Below are positions 1 to 5,896 of a DNA stretch of 6,854 bases, one piece after another. Position 1 is the first letter of the stretch. Every line of letters begins with the position of its first letter. Position numbers and translations under genes: made by a program. The notes beneath the pieces were generated by a model. The model saw only the letters and a program-made list of their open reading frames with translations, was not told the origin of the DNA and did not search any database. Source of the DNA: Rhizobium sp. Q54 (GTDB taxonomy: Bacteria; Pseudomonadota; Alphaproteobacteria; Rhizobiales; Beijerinckiaceae); the NCBI GenBank assembly GCA_945903655.1, contig CAMDOY010000200.1, forward strand, positions 1-6,854, given 5' to 3'.

Positions 1-2
1 GC

Positions 3-704
3 ATTCGCAGCGTCGCGCGCCGGGCCATCGGCGCCGAGTTCGAGGGCACAACCATCCCCGAACTCTATCTTACGCTATCAACAACCTATGATTTTACCGA
101 AGCGATGCCGGACCTTTCCAACATCGCCTATCTCTCAGATCCCAAGGAATGGTTCGTGCTGATCCGCACCGCCGGCCTCTGGCGCGCCCTTTTTCCGGTG
201 AGCTCATCCCTGTCGGACGAGCAGGTGACATCGCAGGAGCTTGCAGAAAAGCTGCTGCAGGGCGCAGCCAAGCGCGCTGCGCCCTATGAGGTCATCCACC
301 GCACCGCCTATCGCGTGCATGAGCGTATTGCGACCCATTATGTGCGCGGGCGCATCGCCATCGCGGGGGACGCGGCGCATGTCAACAACCCCCTTGGCGG
401 CATGGGACTGAATGGCGGCATACACGACGCCTATAATCTGGCCTCGACGCTCCTCGAGATTTTCAACGGCGCACCCCTGGATCTGCTGGGACGATATGAG
501 CGGCAACGGCGCAAGGTCGCGCTGGATGTCGTGCAGCAGACAACCCTTCGCAACCGCGCCATTCTCAATACAAGCAGCCCCGAGGCGCGCGCTGCTTACT
601 ACGCCGATCTGCGCGGCACGGTGGCGGATCCCGTCAAGCACAAGGATTATCTGATGCGCACATCGATGATCTCATCCCTGCGGGATGTGGCCGCGATCAG
701 TTAA
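3..704 (+). CDS. FAD-dependent aromatic-type monooxygenase, C-terminal part (5' end outside the window)
   Basis: The reading frame is open from base 3 to the TAA at 702-704, giving 233 residues. The ATG at 105 is internal, because the 34 codons before it (beginning IRSVARRAIG) continue the protein, so the true start and the N-terminal FAD-binding GxGxxG fold lie left of the window. The fragment shows the second FAD-contact signature of the p-hydroxybenzoate hydroxylase-like group: GRIAIAGDAAHVNNPLGGMG at about 348-407, with the Gly-Asp pair that binds the FAD ribityl chain, followed by GLNGGIHDAYNLA. A stretch ending GLWRALFPV is the usual substrate-domain strand. Such enzymes are cytosolic and use NAD(P)H and O2 to hydroxylate aromatic or heteroaromatic rings. 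The substrate cannot be read from this part. The gene points towards the minus-strand catabolic genes and may serve the same pathway or an adjacent one. Family is confident, specificity unknown. Confidence 0.9.
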   Translation: MRSVARRAIGAEFEGTTIPELYLTLSTTYDFTEAMPDLSNIAYLSDPKEWFVLIRTAGLWRALFPVSSSLSDEQVTSQELAEKLLQGAAKRAAPYEVIHRTAYRVHERIATHYVRGRIAIAGDAAHVNNPLGGMGLNGGIHDAYNLASTLLEIFNGAPLDLLGRYERQRRKVALDVVQQTTLRNRAILNTSSPEARAAYYADLRGTVADPVKHKDYLMRTSMISSLRDVAAIS

Positions 705-727
705 ACCGATCCCTTGACGACCGACTG

Positions 728-1474
728 CTAGAATTCTTCCAGCAACCGCCCAAGGCCCTCGATCTTGTCAGGGATGCCGTTGGCGCGCAGCGCGTGCCAA
801 TAGGTTGCGGTATTGATGGCGATCACGGGCTTGCCCAGCCACATCTCGGCCGCCGCAGCCAGACGCACCATGGACAGATTGGTGCCGACCTGCACGATGG
901 CGTCCACATCGTCCCCATCCAGCTTGCGCAGGGCATCGCGCAGGGTCGCTGTGGTCTGCTCGGCGATATTGGTCCAGGAGCGGCATTGCAGGGGAATGTC
1001 ACGCACCACGGTAAAGCCCATATCGCCGAAATACCGCGCCACCTCCGTATTCATCACCGGCCAGTACGGCGACAGGACGGCGATGCGCTTGACGCCGCCA
1101 TAAACGGTGAGCGCCTCGGCGCAGGCCTTGCTGCCCATGCTGAGCTTCACGCCGGAGAAGCTTTCGACCTTTTGCTGAAAGGACTCGGCGCCTTTCGCTC
1201 CATCAAAAAAGGTGACCGCCGACATGCCCATGACCAGATAATCAGGCTTGGCGGTCATGACGCTTTTGACGGCGTCCAGCACATTATCCGCGATGGTTTC
1301 GGCGCCGGCGCGGAAGCTTTCGTTGCTGACGGCCTGGGCGTCAGGGGTCCAGATGCGGCTGTAATGGTTCGTCACGCCGACCGGGCGCATGGCGTCGAAG
1401 TCGGGCTGCACGATGGTGTTGGTGGAAGGACCGAGAACGCCGAATTTCTTGCGCCACCCCAAAACGTCCCGCAT
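728..1474 (-). CDS. Arylmalonate decarboxylase / maleate isomerase-like protein (Asp/Glu racemase superfamily)
   Basis: 248 residues, the usual length for arylmalonate decarboxylases (AMDase) and maleate cis-trans isomerases. The ATG at 1472-1474 is preceded by AAGGAG (1481-1486) at six bases' distance, so the start is firm. Visible landmarks are FGVLGPSTNT (residues 11-20), the first-lobe loop MGMSAVTFF (82-90), SPYWPVMN with Tyr137 at the position of AMDase Tyr126, the second-lobe loop VQVGTNL (194-200), GKPVIAIN (214-221) and the C-terminal GLGRLLEEF. Family enzymes act through one or two loop cysteines. By ungapped comparison from memory with AMDase, the Gly74 position is Gly83 here and the catalytic Cys188 position is Gly197. 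The only cysteines, Cys118 and Cys164, lie elsewhere, so ordinary racemase, isomerase or decarboxylase chemistry is doubtful. It is the last gene of the minus-strand run, 10 bases after the amidase-like gene. Fold membership is confident; the reaction is not. Confidence 0.85.
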   Translation of the reverse strand: MRDVLGWRKKFGVLGPSTNTIVQPDFDAMRPVGVTNHYSRIWTPDAQAVSNESFRAGAETIADNVLDAVKSVMTAKPDYLVMGMSAVTFFDGAKGAESFQQKVESFSGVKLSMGSKACAEALTVYGGVKRIAVLSPYWPVMNTEVARYFGDMGFTVVRDIPLQCRSWTNIAEQTTATLRDALRKLDGDDVDAIVQVGTNLSMVRLAAAAEMWLGKPVIAINTATYWHALRANGIPDKIEGLGRLLEEF

Positions 1475-1480
1475 GTCGAT

Positions 1481-1486
1481 CTCCTT
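1481..1486 (-). promoter_or_regulatory. Ribosome binding site overlapping the upstream stop codon
   Basis: AAGGAG on the minus strand lies six bases before the ATG at 1474 and shares two bases with the TAA stop (1485-1487) of the preceding amidase-like gene. Ribosomes ending the first gene would be placed at this site, so the two proteins are probably translationally coupled and made in related amounts. Confidence 0.8.
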
Positions 1487-2111
1487 AGGTCTTCAGCGCC
1501 CCTGTCGCGGCCATGATCTCAGCGGAGGTCATGAGGTCGGCGTATTTTTGTCCCATGTCAAAGAGGTTGGCTTCATGCGGACCAATGGCCCGGTCGCCCA
1601 CCCCATCCGTCACCACGATGGTCCGAAGGTTGTGCGCGACCGCGTCCACAACAGTGGCGCGCACGCAGCCAGAGGTGGTGCAACCCGTGACGAAGAGCGT
1701 ATCGACACGGTTCCAGATCAGCCAGGATGAAAATTCCGTACCGAAAAACGCCGAGGCCTGCCGCTTGCGGATGACCAACTCGCCGGGGTTTGGCCGCAAG
1801 TCGTCGACGATCTGACTGAGCGGGCTCGTTTCGGTCAGCTTGAGCAGTCCGGGCGCCTTGCGCGTAAAAGCGCCAGCGTCCGATCCATCATCGGCATAGA
1901 CGACGCGGGTGTGAGCGATGGGCCAGTGATTCTTGCGGGCGAAAGCCAGGAGATCAACCGTTTTGGCGATGGCGTCATTGATGTTGCCGCCGCCGAAATG
2001 GGCCGGATCTGTAAAGCCCAAGACGAAATCCACCATGACCAACGCGGGCGCATGGCCAATGCCGATCTTCTGCGCAAAACCCTGCCGGGCGTAGATGTCG
2101 AGTTCGCTCAT
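1485..2111 (-). CDS. Isochorismatase-family cysteine hydrolase (N-carbamoylsarcosine amidase / maleamate amidase-like)
   Basis: With the ATG at 2109-2111 (MSELDIYARQGF) the protein has 208 residues, the normal size. The open frame reaches an ATG at 2210, but the extra 33 residues look like no known N-terminus and lie in probable intergenic DNA. The chosen start has an AGGATGG-like site about 9-12 bases upstream. The catalytic triad is complete: Asp28 in ALVMVDFVLGFTDP, Lys116 in ELVIRKRQASAFFGT, and the nucleophile Cys149 in VTGCTTSGCVRATVVDA, next to the usual cis-peptide region. Relatives hydrolyse C-N bonds in N-carbamoylsarcosine, maleamate (NicF) or nicotinamide, releasing ammonia and, for carbamoyl substrates, CO2; all are cytosolic. 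The SAFFGT motif favours the carbamoylsarcosine amidase/NicF side of the family over true isochorismatase. Coupling to an Asp/Glu racemase-fold gene recalls nicF-nicE and also hydantoin or creatinine pathways. The exact amide is unknown. Confidence 0.9.
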   Translation of the reverse strand: MSELDIYARQGFAQKIGIGHAPALVMVDFVLGFTDPAHFGGGNINDAIAKTVDLLAFARKNHWPIAHTRVVYADDGSDAGAFTRKAPGLLKLTETSPLSQIVDDLRPNPGELVIRKRQASAFFGTEFSSWLIWNRVDTLFVTGCTTSGCVRATVVDAVAHNLRTIVVTDGVGDRAIGPHEANLFDMGQKYADLMTSAEIMAATGALKT

Positions 2112-2244
2112 CGCTGGGGTCCATCCTAAAGCAGCGCTTCGGGAAGTGTGACATAGAACATCTATCCGGACAAATGGTCCATGGCGCGCCCCAAGGGGCG
2201 AAAATCCCATCTGCGCCGGGCGTCAGGCAGGCCGGGACCGCCCA
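2112..2244. other. Intergenic region with two adjacent inverted repeats
   Basis: 133 bases lie between the decarboxylase-like gene and the amidase-like gene, with no convincing gene. It holds GGACAAATGGTCC (2168-2180; 4-bp arms, 5-base loop) and CGCCCCAAGGGGCG (2187-2200; 6-bp arms around AA). On the minus (coding) strand the second repeat is CGCCCCTTGGGGCG, able to form a 5-bp stem with a CUUG tetraloop. The oligo-T run comes before this stem, not after it, so it is not a standard intrinsic terminator for the operon. It may be an RNA processing or stability element, or a site for a regulator. I found no -35/-10 pair with good spacing. Confidence 0.4.
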
Positions 2245-3219
2245 TCACTTCAAGGGATCGACGAAGAGCTCCTCCACCGCCATGCGGCGCGGCGAGAGCC
2301 CTTGCTTGAAGGCGGTGTCTTCCAGAGCCCGAATGGTCGGCATATTCGCAGCCATGCCAAACGGAAGGGGATCATCCCCCACAATACCCGCCAGGGCGCG
2401 GTAGCGCTGATCCAGAGCCGTATTCGCCTCACCGCTCTTCAATCGCTTCAGCCAAAGCTGCTTCGCCGCCTCGAAGGCGTCATAAAGCGAACGCGCGACC
2501 CAGGGATGCGCCGCCAGCACGCTATCCCTGACGACGATGGTGCCATGCATGGGGTAAATGCCCGTGCGCCTGAACCACTCCGCCTCCAGCTCCGGCGCAT
2601 TGGGGAAGAGATCGGGATAGCCCTGCGACTCCACCTGCGACCACCCGCCCGTCGGCGCGCCCGCGCGACCGATGCCTGCATTGCCATCAAAACCCGCCGC
2701 CAATTCGCCGCGCTGGATCATATCGACCAGAGACTGACCATCGGGCGCGTGGATGACATTGGAGGGCAAGGGCATTTGCGTCACATGCTCTTCGTCATCC
2801 ACCACCCAGGTGACCTTGCTGGAATCCAGACCAAATTCGTCCATCAGGATTCCGCGGGTCCAAACGCCGGTGGTGACGGAATAGGCGCGCACCCCCACCT
2901 TCTTGCCTTCGAGATCGCGGGGATGGCTGATGCCGGAGTCCGGACGCACCAGCAATCCGCCATGATGAAACTTCCGAAACACGAAGATCGGCAAGGCGAC
3001 GAAGGGCGCTCCATAGGCGCGCGCGATGATATAGGTCGTGGGCGCCAGCTCGCACACATCGAACTCGACCTGACGCACCATTCGGCGGAAGGCGGCGATC
3101 TGCGGCGTGACGCGAACAAACTCCGCATCGACGCCCTCGATCTCGATGGAGCCATCGAGCAGGGCCGCCGTATGCGGATAATCCGCGATGGCGAGGGTGA
3201 GATGAACTTTCTTGACCAA
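2245..3219 (-). CDS. 4,5-dihydroxyphthalate decarboxylase-like protein (periplasmic-binding-protein fold, cytosolic)
   Basis: 324 residues starting at a TTG codon (3217-3219) with a strong AAGGTGA site six bases upstream (3226-3232). There is no signal peptide: the protein begins MVKKVHLTLAIADYPHTAAL. It follows the Pht5 pattern: FRRMVRQ (44-50), FDVCELAPTTYIIA (53-66), FRKFHH (81-86), RAYSVTTGVWTRG (111-123), the acidic DDEEHV (141-146), and GIYPMHG (220-226). Pht5-type enzymes (EC 4.1.1.55) decarboxylate 4,5-dihydroxyphthalate to protocatechuate. They have the fold of type 2 periplasmic binding proteins, so homologues are often annotated as ABC substrate-binding proteins. Absence of an export signal favours an enzyme. 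The neighbourhood has no phthalate dioxygenase or protocatechuate genes, so the true substrate may be another aromatic or heteroaromatic dicarboxylate. Family confident, substrate inferred. The gene follows the NtaA-type monooxygenase after 74 bases. Confidence 0.85.
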   Translation of the reverse strand: MVKKVHLTLAIADYPHTAALLDGSIEIEGVDAEFVRVTPQIAAFRRMVRQVEFDVCELAPTTYIIARAYGAPFVALPIFVFRKFHHGGLLVRPDSGISHPRDLEGKKVGVRAYSVTTGVWTRGILMDEFGLDSSKVTWVVDDEEHVTQMPLPSNVIHAPDGQSLVDMIQRGELAAGFDGNAGIGRAGAPTGGWSQVESQGYPDLFPNAPELEAEWFRRTGIYPMHGTIVVRDSVLAAHPWVARSLYDAFEAAKQLWLKRLKSGEANTALDQRYRALAGIVGDDPLPFGMAANMPTIRALEDTAFKQGLSPRRMAVEELFVDPLK

Positions 3220-3225
3220 GACGCG

Positions 3226-3232
3226 TCACCTT
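3226..3232 (-). promoter_or_regulatory. Ribosome binding site supporting a TTG start
   Basis: AAGGTGA on the minus strand is six bases before TTG at 3219. It decides the start of the decarboxylase-like gene, because the protein homology begins at this codon and no in-frame ATG is placed as well. Confidence 0.7.
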
Positions 3233-3246
3233 TTTGGATGCGATGG

Positions 3247-3266
3247 AAAACCGTCAGCCCTGGCGG
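3247..3266 (-). terminator. Possible weak intrinsic terminator or attenuator
   Basis: Read on the minus strand, CCGCCA-GGGC-TGACGG (3251-3266) can form a six-position stem with one C-A mismatch, followed directly by TTTT (3247-3250). It sits between the stop of the monooxygenase gene and the start of the decarboxylase-like gene. Stem and T-run are both short, so at most it would reduce read-through into the downstream genes. Confidence 0.25.
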
Positions 3267-3293
3267 TCATCGCCATTCATGGATCATAGCCGC

Positions 3294-4655
3294 TCACCGA
3301 CCACGGCTTGACAGATCAGGCGGCCTGGGGAGGCCAAGATTTTCTCGCAAGGTCTTTCCTTCATATTCCCTGCGGAACAAGCCACGACGCTGCAGCTCGG
3401 GCACAAGTTTATCGACAAGGATGTTGATCCCGCCAGGCGTATCGCTGGGAAGGATGTTGAAGCCATCAGCCGCGCCATTGACGAACCAGGACTCCAGCTC
3501 GTCGGCCACTTGCTTCACCGAGCCCACGAGAGTCCAATGGTGCTTGGCGGCTGCGGCTCGCATGGCCATCTGACGCAGGGTCAGGCCCTCGCGGCGTGAG
3601 ATGGCGATGTAGCTCTCCACCGCGCTCACCCGCGCATTGTTGACGGGGATGTCCGGCAAAGGCGCATCCAGATCGAATGTCGACAAATCCACGCCGCCCA
3701 GATTGGCCGAGAGGCGCTGCATGGCGACGCGCAGGGGAATCAGCGCGTTCAATTGCTCGAACTTTTCTTTCGCCTCGCTCTCGGTCTCACCCATGAACAG
3801 CAGGGCGCCGGGAAGCACCAGCATATGATCGGGCGAACGGCCATAAAGATGGCAGCGGCCTTTCACATTGGCGTAGAAGGCCTGCGCGCTCTTGAGGCTG
3901 GATTGCGAGGTGAAGACGATATCGGCCACACGGGCCGAAATGTTCATGCCGGGTTCTGACGAGCCAGCCTGAATGAGGACCGGATGGCCCTGCGGAGAGC
4001 GCGGAACCGCTGAAGGCCCGCGCACCTTGAAATACTTGCCATTGTGATTGAGGAAATGAACCTTCTCAGGACGCATGTAGACGCCGGAGGTCTTGTCGCG
4101 CGGGAAGGCGTCATCGTCATAGCTGTCCCATATGCCACGCACCACATCGACAAATTCCTCGGCGCGTTCGTAACGCTCGGCATGAGGAGCGTGGGCGTCC
4201 CTGTTGAAATGCAGGGCGTCGTCCTTGTTGCTGCCGGTCACGATGTTCCAGGCGGCGCGGCCACCGGAAATGTGATCGAGCGAGGCGACCGTGCGCGCGA
4301 GATTATAGGGCTCAAGATAGGTCGTCGACATGGTGGCGGCGAGGCCGACATGTTTGGTCACCATGGACACCGCCGACAGGATCGGGATGGGGTCCATGCG
4401 ATCGATGCGCGCCGTCAAGCTCAAGGTCTCCAGATCATCGGTGCCAGGGGGGCTTGCGGCGTCGGCGATGAACAGCATGTGAAGCTTGGCGCGCTCAATC
4501 GCCTGCGCCGCCTCGACCCAACGCTCGATGTTCTGTCCGCCATCATTGGTGGAGCCGGGAAGACGCCAGCCCGCCATGTGATAATTGCCATCGCCCGTCA
4601 GGAACAGAGCAAGCTTCATCTGACGTTTGGATTTTTGATCGGAGGACGTGTCCAT
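3294..4655 (-). CDS. FMN-dependent monooxygenase, NtaA/SnaA/DszA type (luciferase-like)
   Basis: 453 residues, the same size as nitrilotriacetate monooxygenase component A and DszA. Start ATG at 4653-4655 has GGAA (4662-4665) six bases upstream; an alternative start at Met13 (MKLALFLTGDGNYH, codon 4617-4619) lacks a visible ribosome site. Diagnostic blocks are the N-terminal strand LALFLTG and GNYHMAGWRLPGS (23-35), SLDHISGGRAAWNIVTGS (125-142), the flavin/substrate loop VLIQAGSSEPGMNISARVADIVFTS (226-250), and the C-terminal LVGSVKQVADELESWF...GAADGFNILP (376-403). Relatives use FMNH2 from a separate reductase and O2 to cleave C-N or C-S bonds or to hydroxylate; they are soluble and cytosolic. 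No flavin reductase gene is present here, so it would be elsewhere. The gene lies between the binding-protein genes and the decarboxylase-like gene, which suggests an early oxidative step. Family is secure, substrate unknown. Confidence 0.93.
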   Translation of the reverse strand: MDTSSDQKSKRQMKLALFLTGDGNYHMAGWRLPGSTNDGGQNIERWVEAAQAIERAKLHMLFIADAASPPGTDDLETLSLTARIDRMDPIPILSAVSMVTKHVGLAATMSTTYLEPYNLARTVASLDHISGGRAAWNIVTGSNKDDALHFNRDAHAPHAERYERAEEFVDVVRGIWDSYDDDAFPRDKTSGVYMRPEKVHFLNHNGKYFKVRGPSAVPRSPQGHPVLIQAGSSEPGMNISARVADIVFTSQSSLKSAQAFYANVKGRCHLYGRSPDHMLVLPGALLFMGETESEAKEKFEQLNALIPLRVAMQRLSANLGGVDLSTFDLDAPLPDIPVNNARVSAVESYIAISRREGLTLRQMAMRAAAAKHHWTLVGSVKQVADELESWFVNGAADGFNILPSDTPGGINILVDKLVPELQRRGLFRREYEGKTLRENLGLPRPPDLSSRGR

Positions 4656-4792
4656 TTCAGGTTCCAGTTTGTTGCGCGACAGGCGAGCGCAGGAGCGCCA
4701 ACAGATTGATCAAGCCCTGTCTCATCTGTCTTGCGGCGCGGTATGGCGTGATGAATGAGGGGCGCCGTTCATATGTTCGCTTCTGAGGTCGC
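4656..4792. other. Intergenic region with a 6-bp spaced inverted repeat and an embedded palindrome
   Basis: 137 bases separate the second Bug gene from the monooxygenase gene. ACAGAT (4701-4706) and ATCTGT (4724-4729) form an inverted repeat with a 17-base gap, and the palindrome TTGATCAA (4706-4713) lies at its left end. This would suit a regulator site or an RNA hairpin before the monooxygenase gene, but arms of this length occur by chance. I could not identify a reliable promoter; the space is sufficient for one reading leftwards. Confidence 0.3.
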
Positions 4793-5791
4793 TTAACCCG
4801 GCTGCAAGCCCAATTTCGTGATGATGCCGCGCCAGCGGACGATATCGGCCTGCAGACGCTCGCCCATGCCTTCGGGCGTGCTGATGGCTGGCTCCATGCC
4901 CAGTTGCTGAAAACGCTCCTTCACCTCCGGAAGCTGGAGCACCAGGGTGATTTCACGGTTCAACTGGCTGATGATTTCTGGCGGCGTTCCAGCTGGCGCA
5001 GCGACGCCGTTCCAGGATGTGACGACATAACCGGGCCAACCGCTTTCAAGCACGGTCGGGGTGTCGGGCGTCAGGGCGCTGCGTTTTTCCCCGGCTGATG
5101 CAATGAGCTTGAGCTGCTTGTCCGCCACGGAGGGCGCAAAGGCCGCGAGATAATCGAAGGCGACGTCGATATCCCCGCGCTGCACGGCGCCAATGAGTTC
5201 AGGCGAGCTCTTGAACGGCACAATCGCAGCCTTGCTGCCGATGAGGGATTTAAACATCTCGGCTGCGATGTTTTGCGTGCTGCCTGCGGAAATGGCGCCG
5301 AAGTTCAGCTTTTGCGGATTGGCGCGATCAAATTCGACAAGCCGCGCCAGGGTTCCAAACTCCCCGGAAGCCTTGGTCGCCAGCAACAGATCAAATTGCG
5401 CCAGCGTGGAGACCGCTTTGAAGTCCTTCAGGAGATCATAGGGCAGCGTGGCGAAGAGGGAGGCGCTGATGGCGTAGCTATTGCCGATCTGCACCAGCGC
5501 GTAACCATCCGGCGTAGAACCCTTGCCCGCCATGGCCGAGGTGATGCCGCCTGCGCCTGGGCGATTCTCGATCACGAATTGCATGCCCGTGCGTTCAGTG
5601 ACTTTCGCGGTCACGAGACGAAAGGTGATGTCCCCGATCCCGCCTGCGGCGAATGGCAGAAAAATGCGGATGGGCTTCTGGGGATATTGCGCCATGGCCG
5701 GCGTCGCAGCCCACAAGCCGCTCGCCGCCGCCAATCCAAGGGTAGCAAGACCCCTACGGGACAAGGAGATATTTCGCATGTTTCCACCCAT
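4793..5791 (-). CDS. Bug-type (tripartite tricarboxylate transporter) periplasmic solute-binding protein with twin-arginine-like signal
   Basis: 332 residues from the ATG at 5789-5791, which has GGAAGGA (5798-5804) six bases upstream. A second ATG four codons later (5777-5779) is also possible. The frame extends up to an ATG at 5896, but that would put about 35 arginine-rich residues before the export signal and is unlikely. The N-terminus has SLSRRGLATLGLAAASGLW, a twin-arginine-like n-region and hydrophobic core, ending AMA before QYPQKP (cleavage after residue 34). The mature protein starts with the Bug signature YPQKPIRIFLPFAAGGIGD, then VIENRPGAGG and PDGYALVQIGNS. Bug proteins trap carboxylates and other small organic acids between two lobes and pass them to TctA/TctB membrane subunits, which are absent here. 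It follows another, clearly different Bug protein. It is probably the substrate receptor of the pathway; ligand unknown. Confidence 0.92.
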   Translation of the reverse strand: MGGNMRNISLSRRGLATLGLAAASGLWAATPAMAQYPQKPIRIFLPFAAGGIGDITFRLVTAKVTERTGMQFVIENRPGAGGITSAMAGKGSTPDGYALVQIGNSYAISASLFATLPYDLLKDFKAVSTLAQFDLLLATKASGEFGTLARLVEFDRANPQKLNFGAISAGSTQNIAAEMFKSLIGSKAAIVPFKSSPELIGAVQRGDIDVAFDYLAAFAPSVADKQLKLIASAGEKRSALTPDTPTVLESGWPGYVVTSWNGVAAPAGTPPEIISQLNREITLVLQLPEVKERFQQLGMEPAISTPEGMGERLQADIVRWRGIITKLGLQPG

Positions 5792-5896
5792 CTTTGATCC
5801 TTCCAGGCATGGCGCTCTGGCTTTGACGCCATGAAAGGCGCGAGGCGTTGATACTCGCGCCATCCGTTCAAGTCCACATCTCGCCTCAAAAGGCAT
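5792..5896. other. Leader-like intergenic region between two binding-protein genes
   Basis: 105 bases between the TAG of the upstream Bug gene and the chosen ATG of the next. An ATG at 5894-5896 abuts that TAG and has AAGGGA just before it, so an N-terminally extended protein or coupled re-initiation cannot be fully excluded. The region is otherwise dominated by a strong hairpin, listed separately. Confidence 0.5.
5834..5861 (-). terminator. Hairpin with short T-run, possible intrinsic terminator or attenuator
   Basis: On the minus strand GGCGCGAG (5854-5861) and CTCGCGCC (5837-5844) form a perfect 8-bp GC-rich stem with a 9-base loop, followed by TTT (5834-5836). The T-run is short, so termination would be partial. 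A hairpin here could protect the upstream binding-protein message and make its level differ from that of downstream genes, as is common for binding-protein genes. Confidence 0.4.

Noticed and set aside
794..1516. 240-codon plus-strand open frame opposite the AMDase-like gene
   Set aside because: Low-complexity His/Gly/Asp-rich translation, no motif, entirely antisense to a gene with a strong ribosome site and clear family blocks.
2187..2200. CGCCCCAAGGGGCG read as an intrinsic terminator
   Set aside because: On the minus coding strand the T-run comes before the stem rather than after it, and on the plus strand the stem is followed by A's.
2112..2210. 33-residue N-terminal extension of the amidase-like protein
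   Set aside because: The residues match no family N-terminus, and this DNA carries inverted repeats typical of an intergenic gap; the ATG at 2111 gives a normal-length protein.
2302..3573. 423-codon plus-strand open frame opposite the decarboxylase-like gene and part of the monooxygenase gene
   Set aside because: The translation is rich in His, Arg and Gly without family motifs, and it lies antisense to two genes with clear homology; GC-rich coding DNA commonly leaves such frames open.
4044..4709. 221-codon plus-strand open frame opposite the NtaA-type monooxygenase
   Set aside because: Antisense shadow with no recognisable domain or ribosome site.
4743..4790. CATATG-centred sequence GTTCATATGTTC as a regulator palindrome
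   Set aside because: Only the central six bases are palindromic; the outer bases repeat directly rather than inversely.
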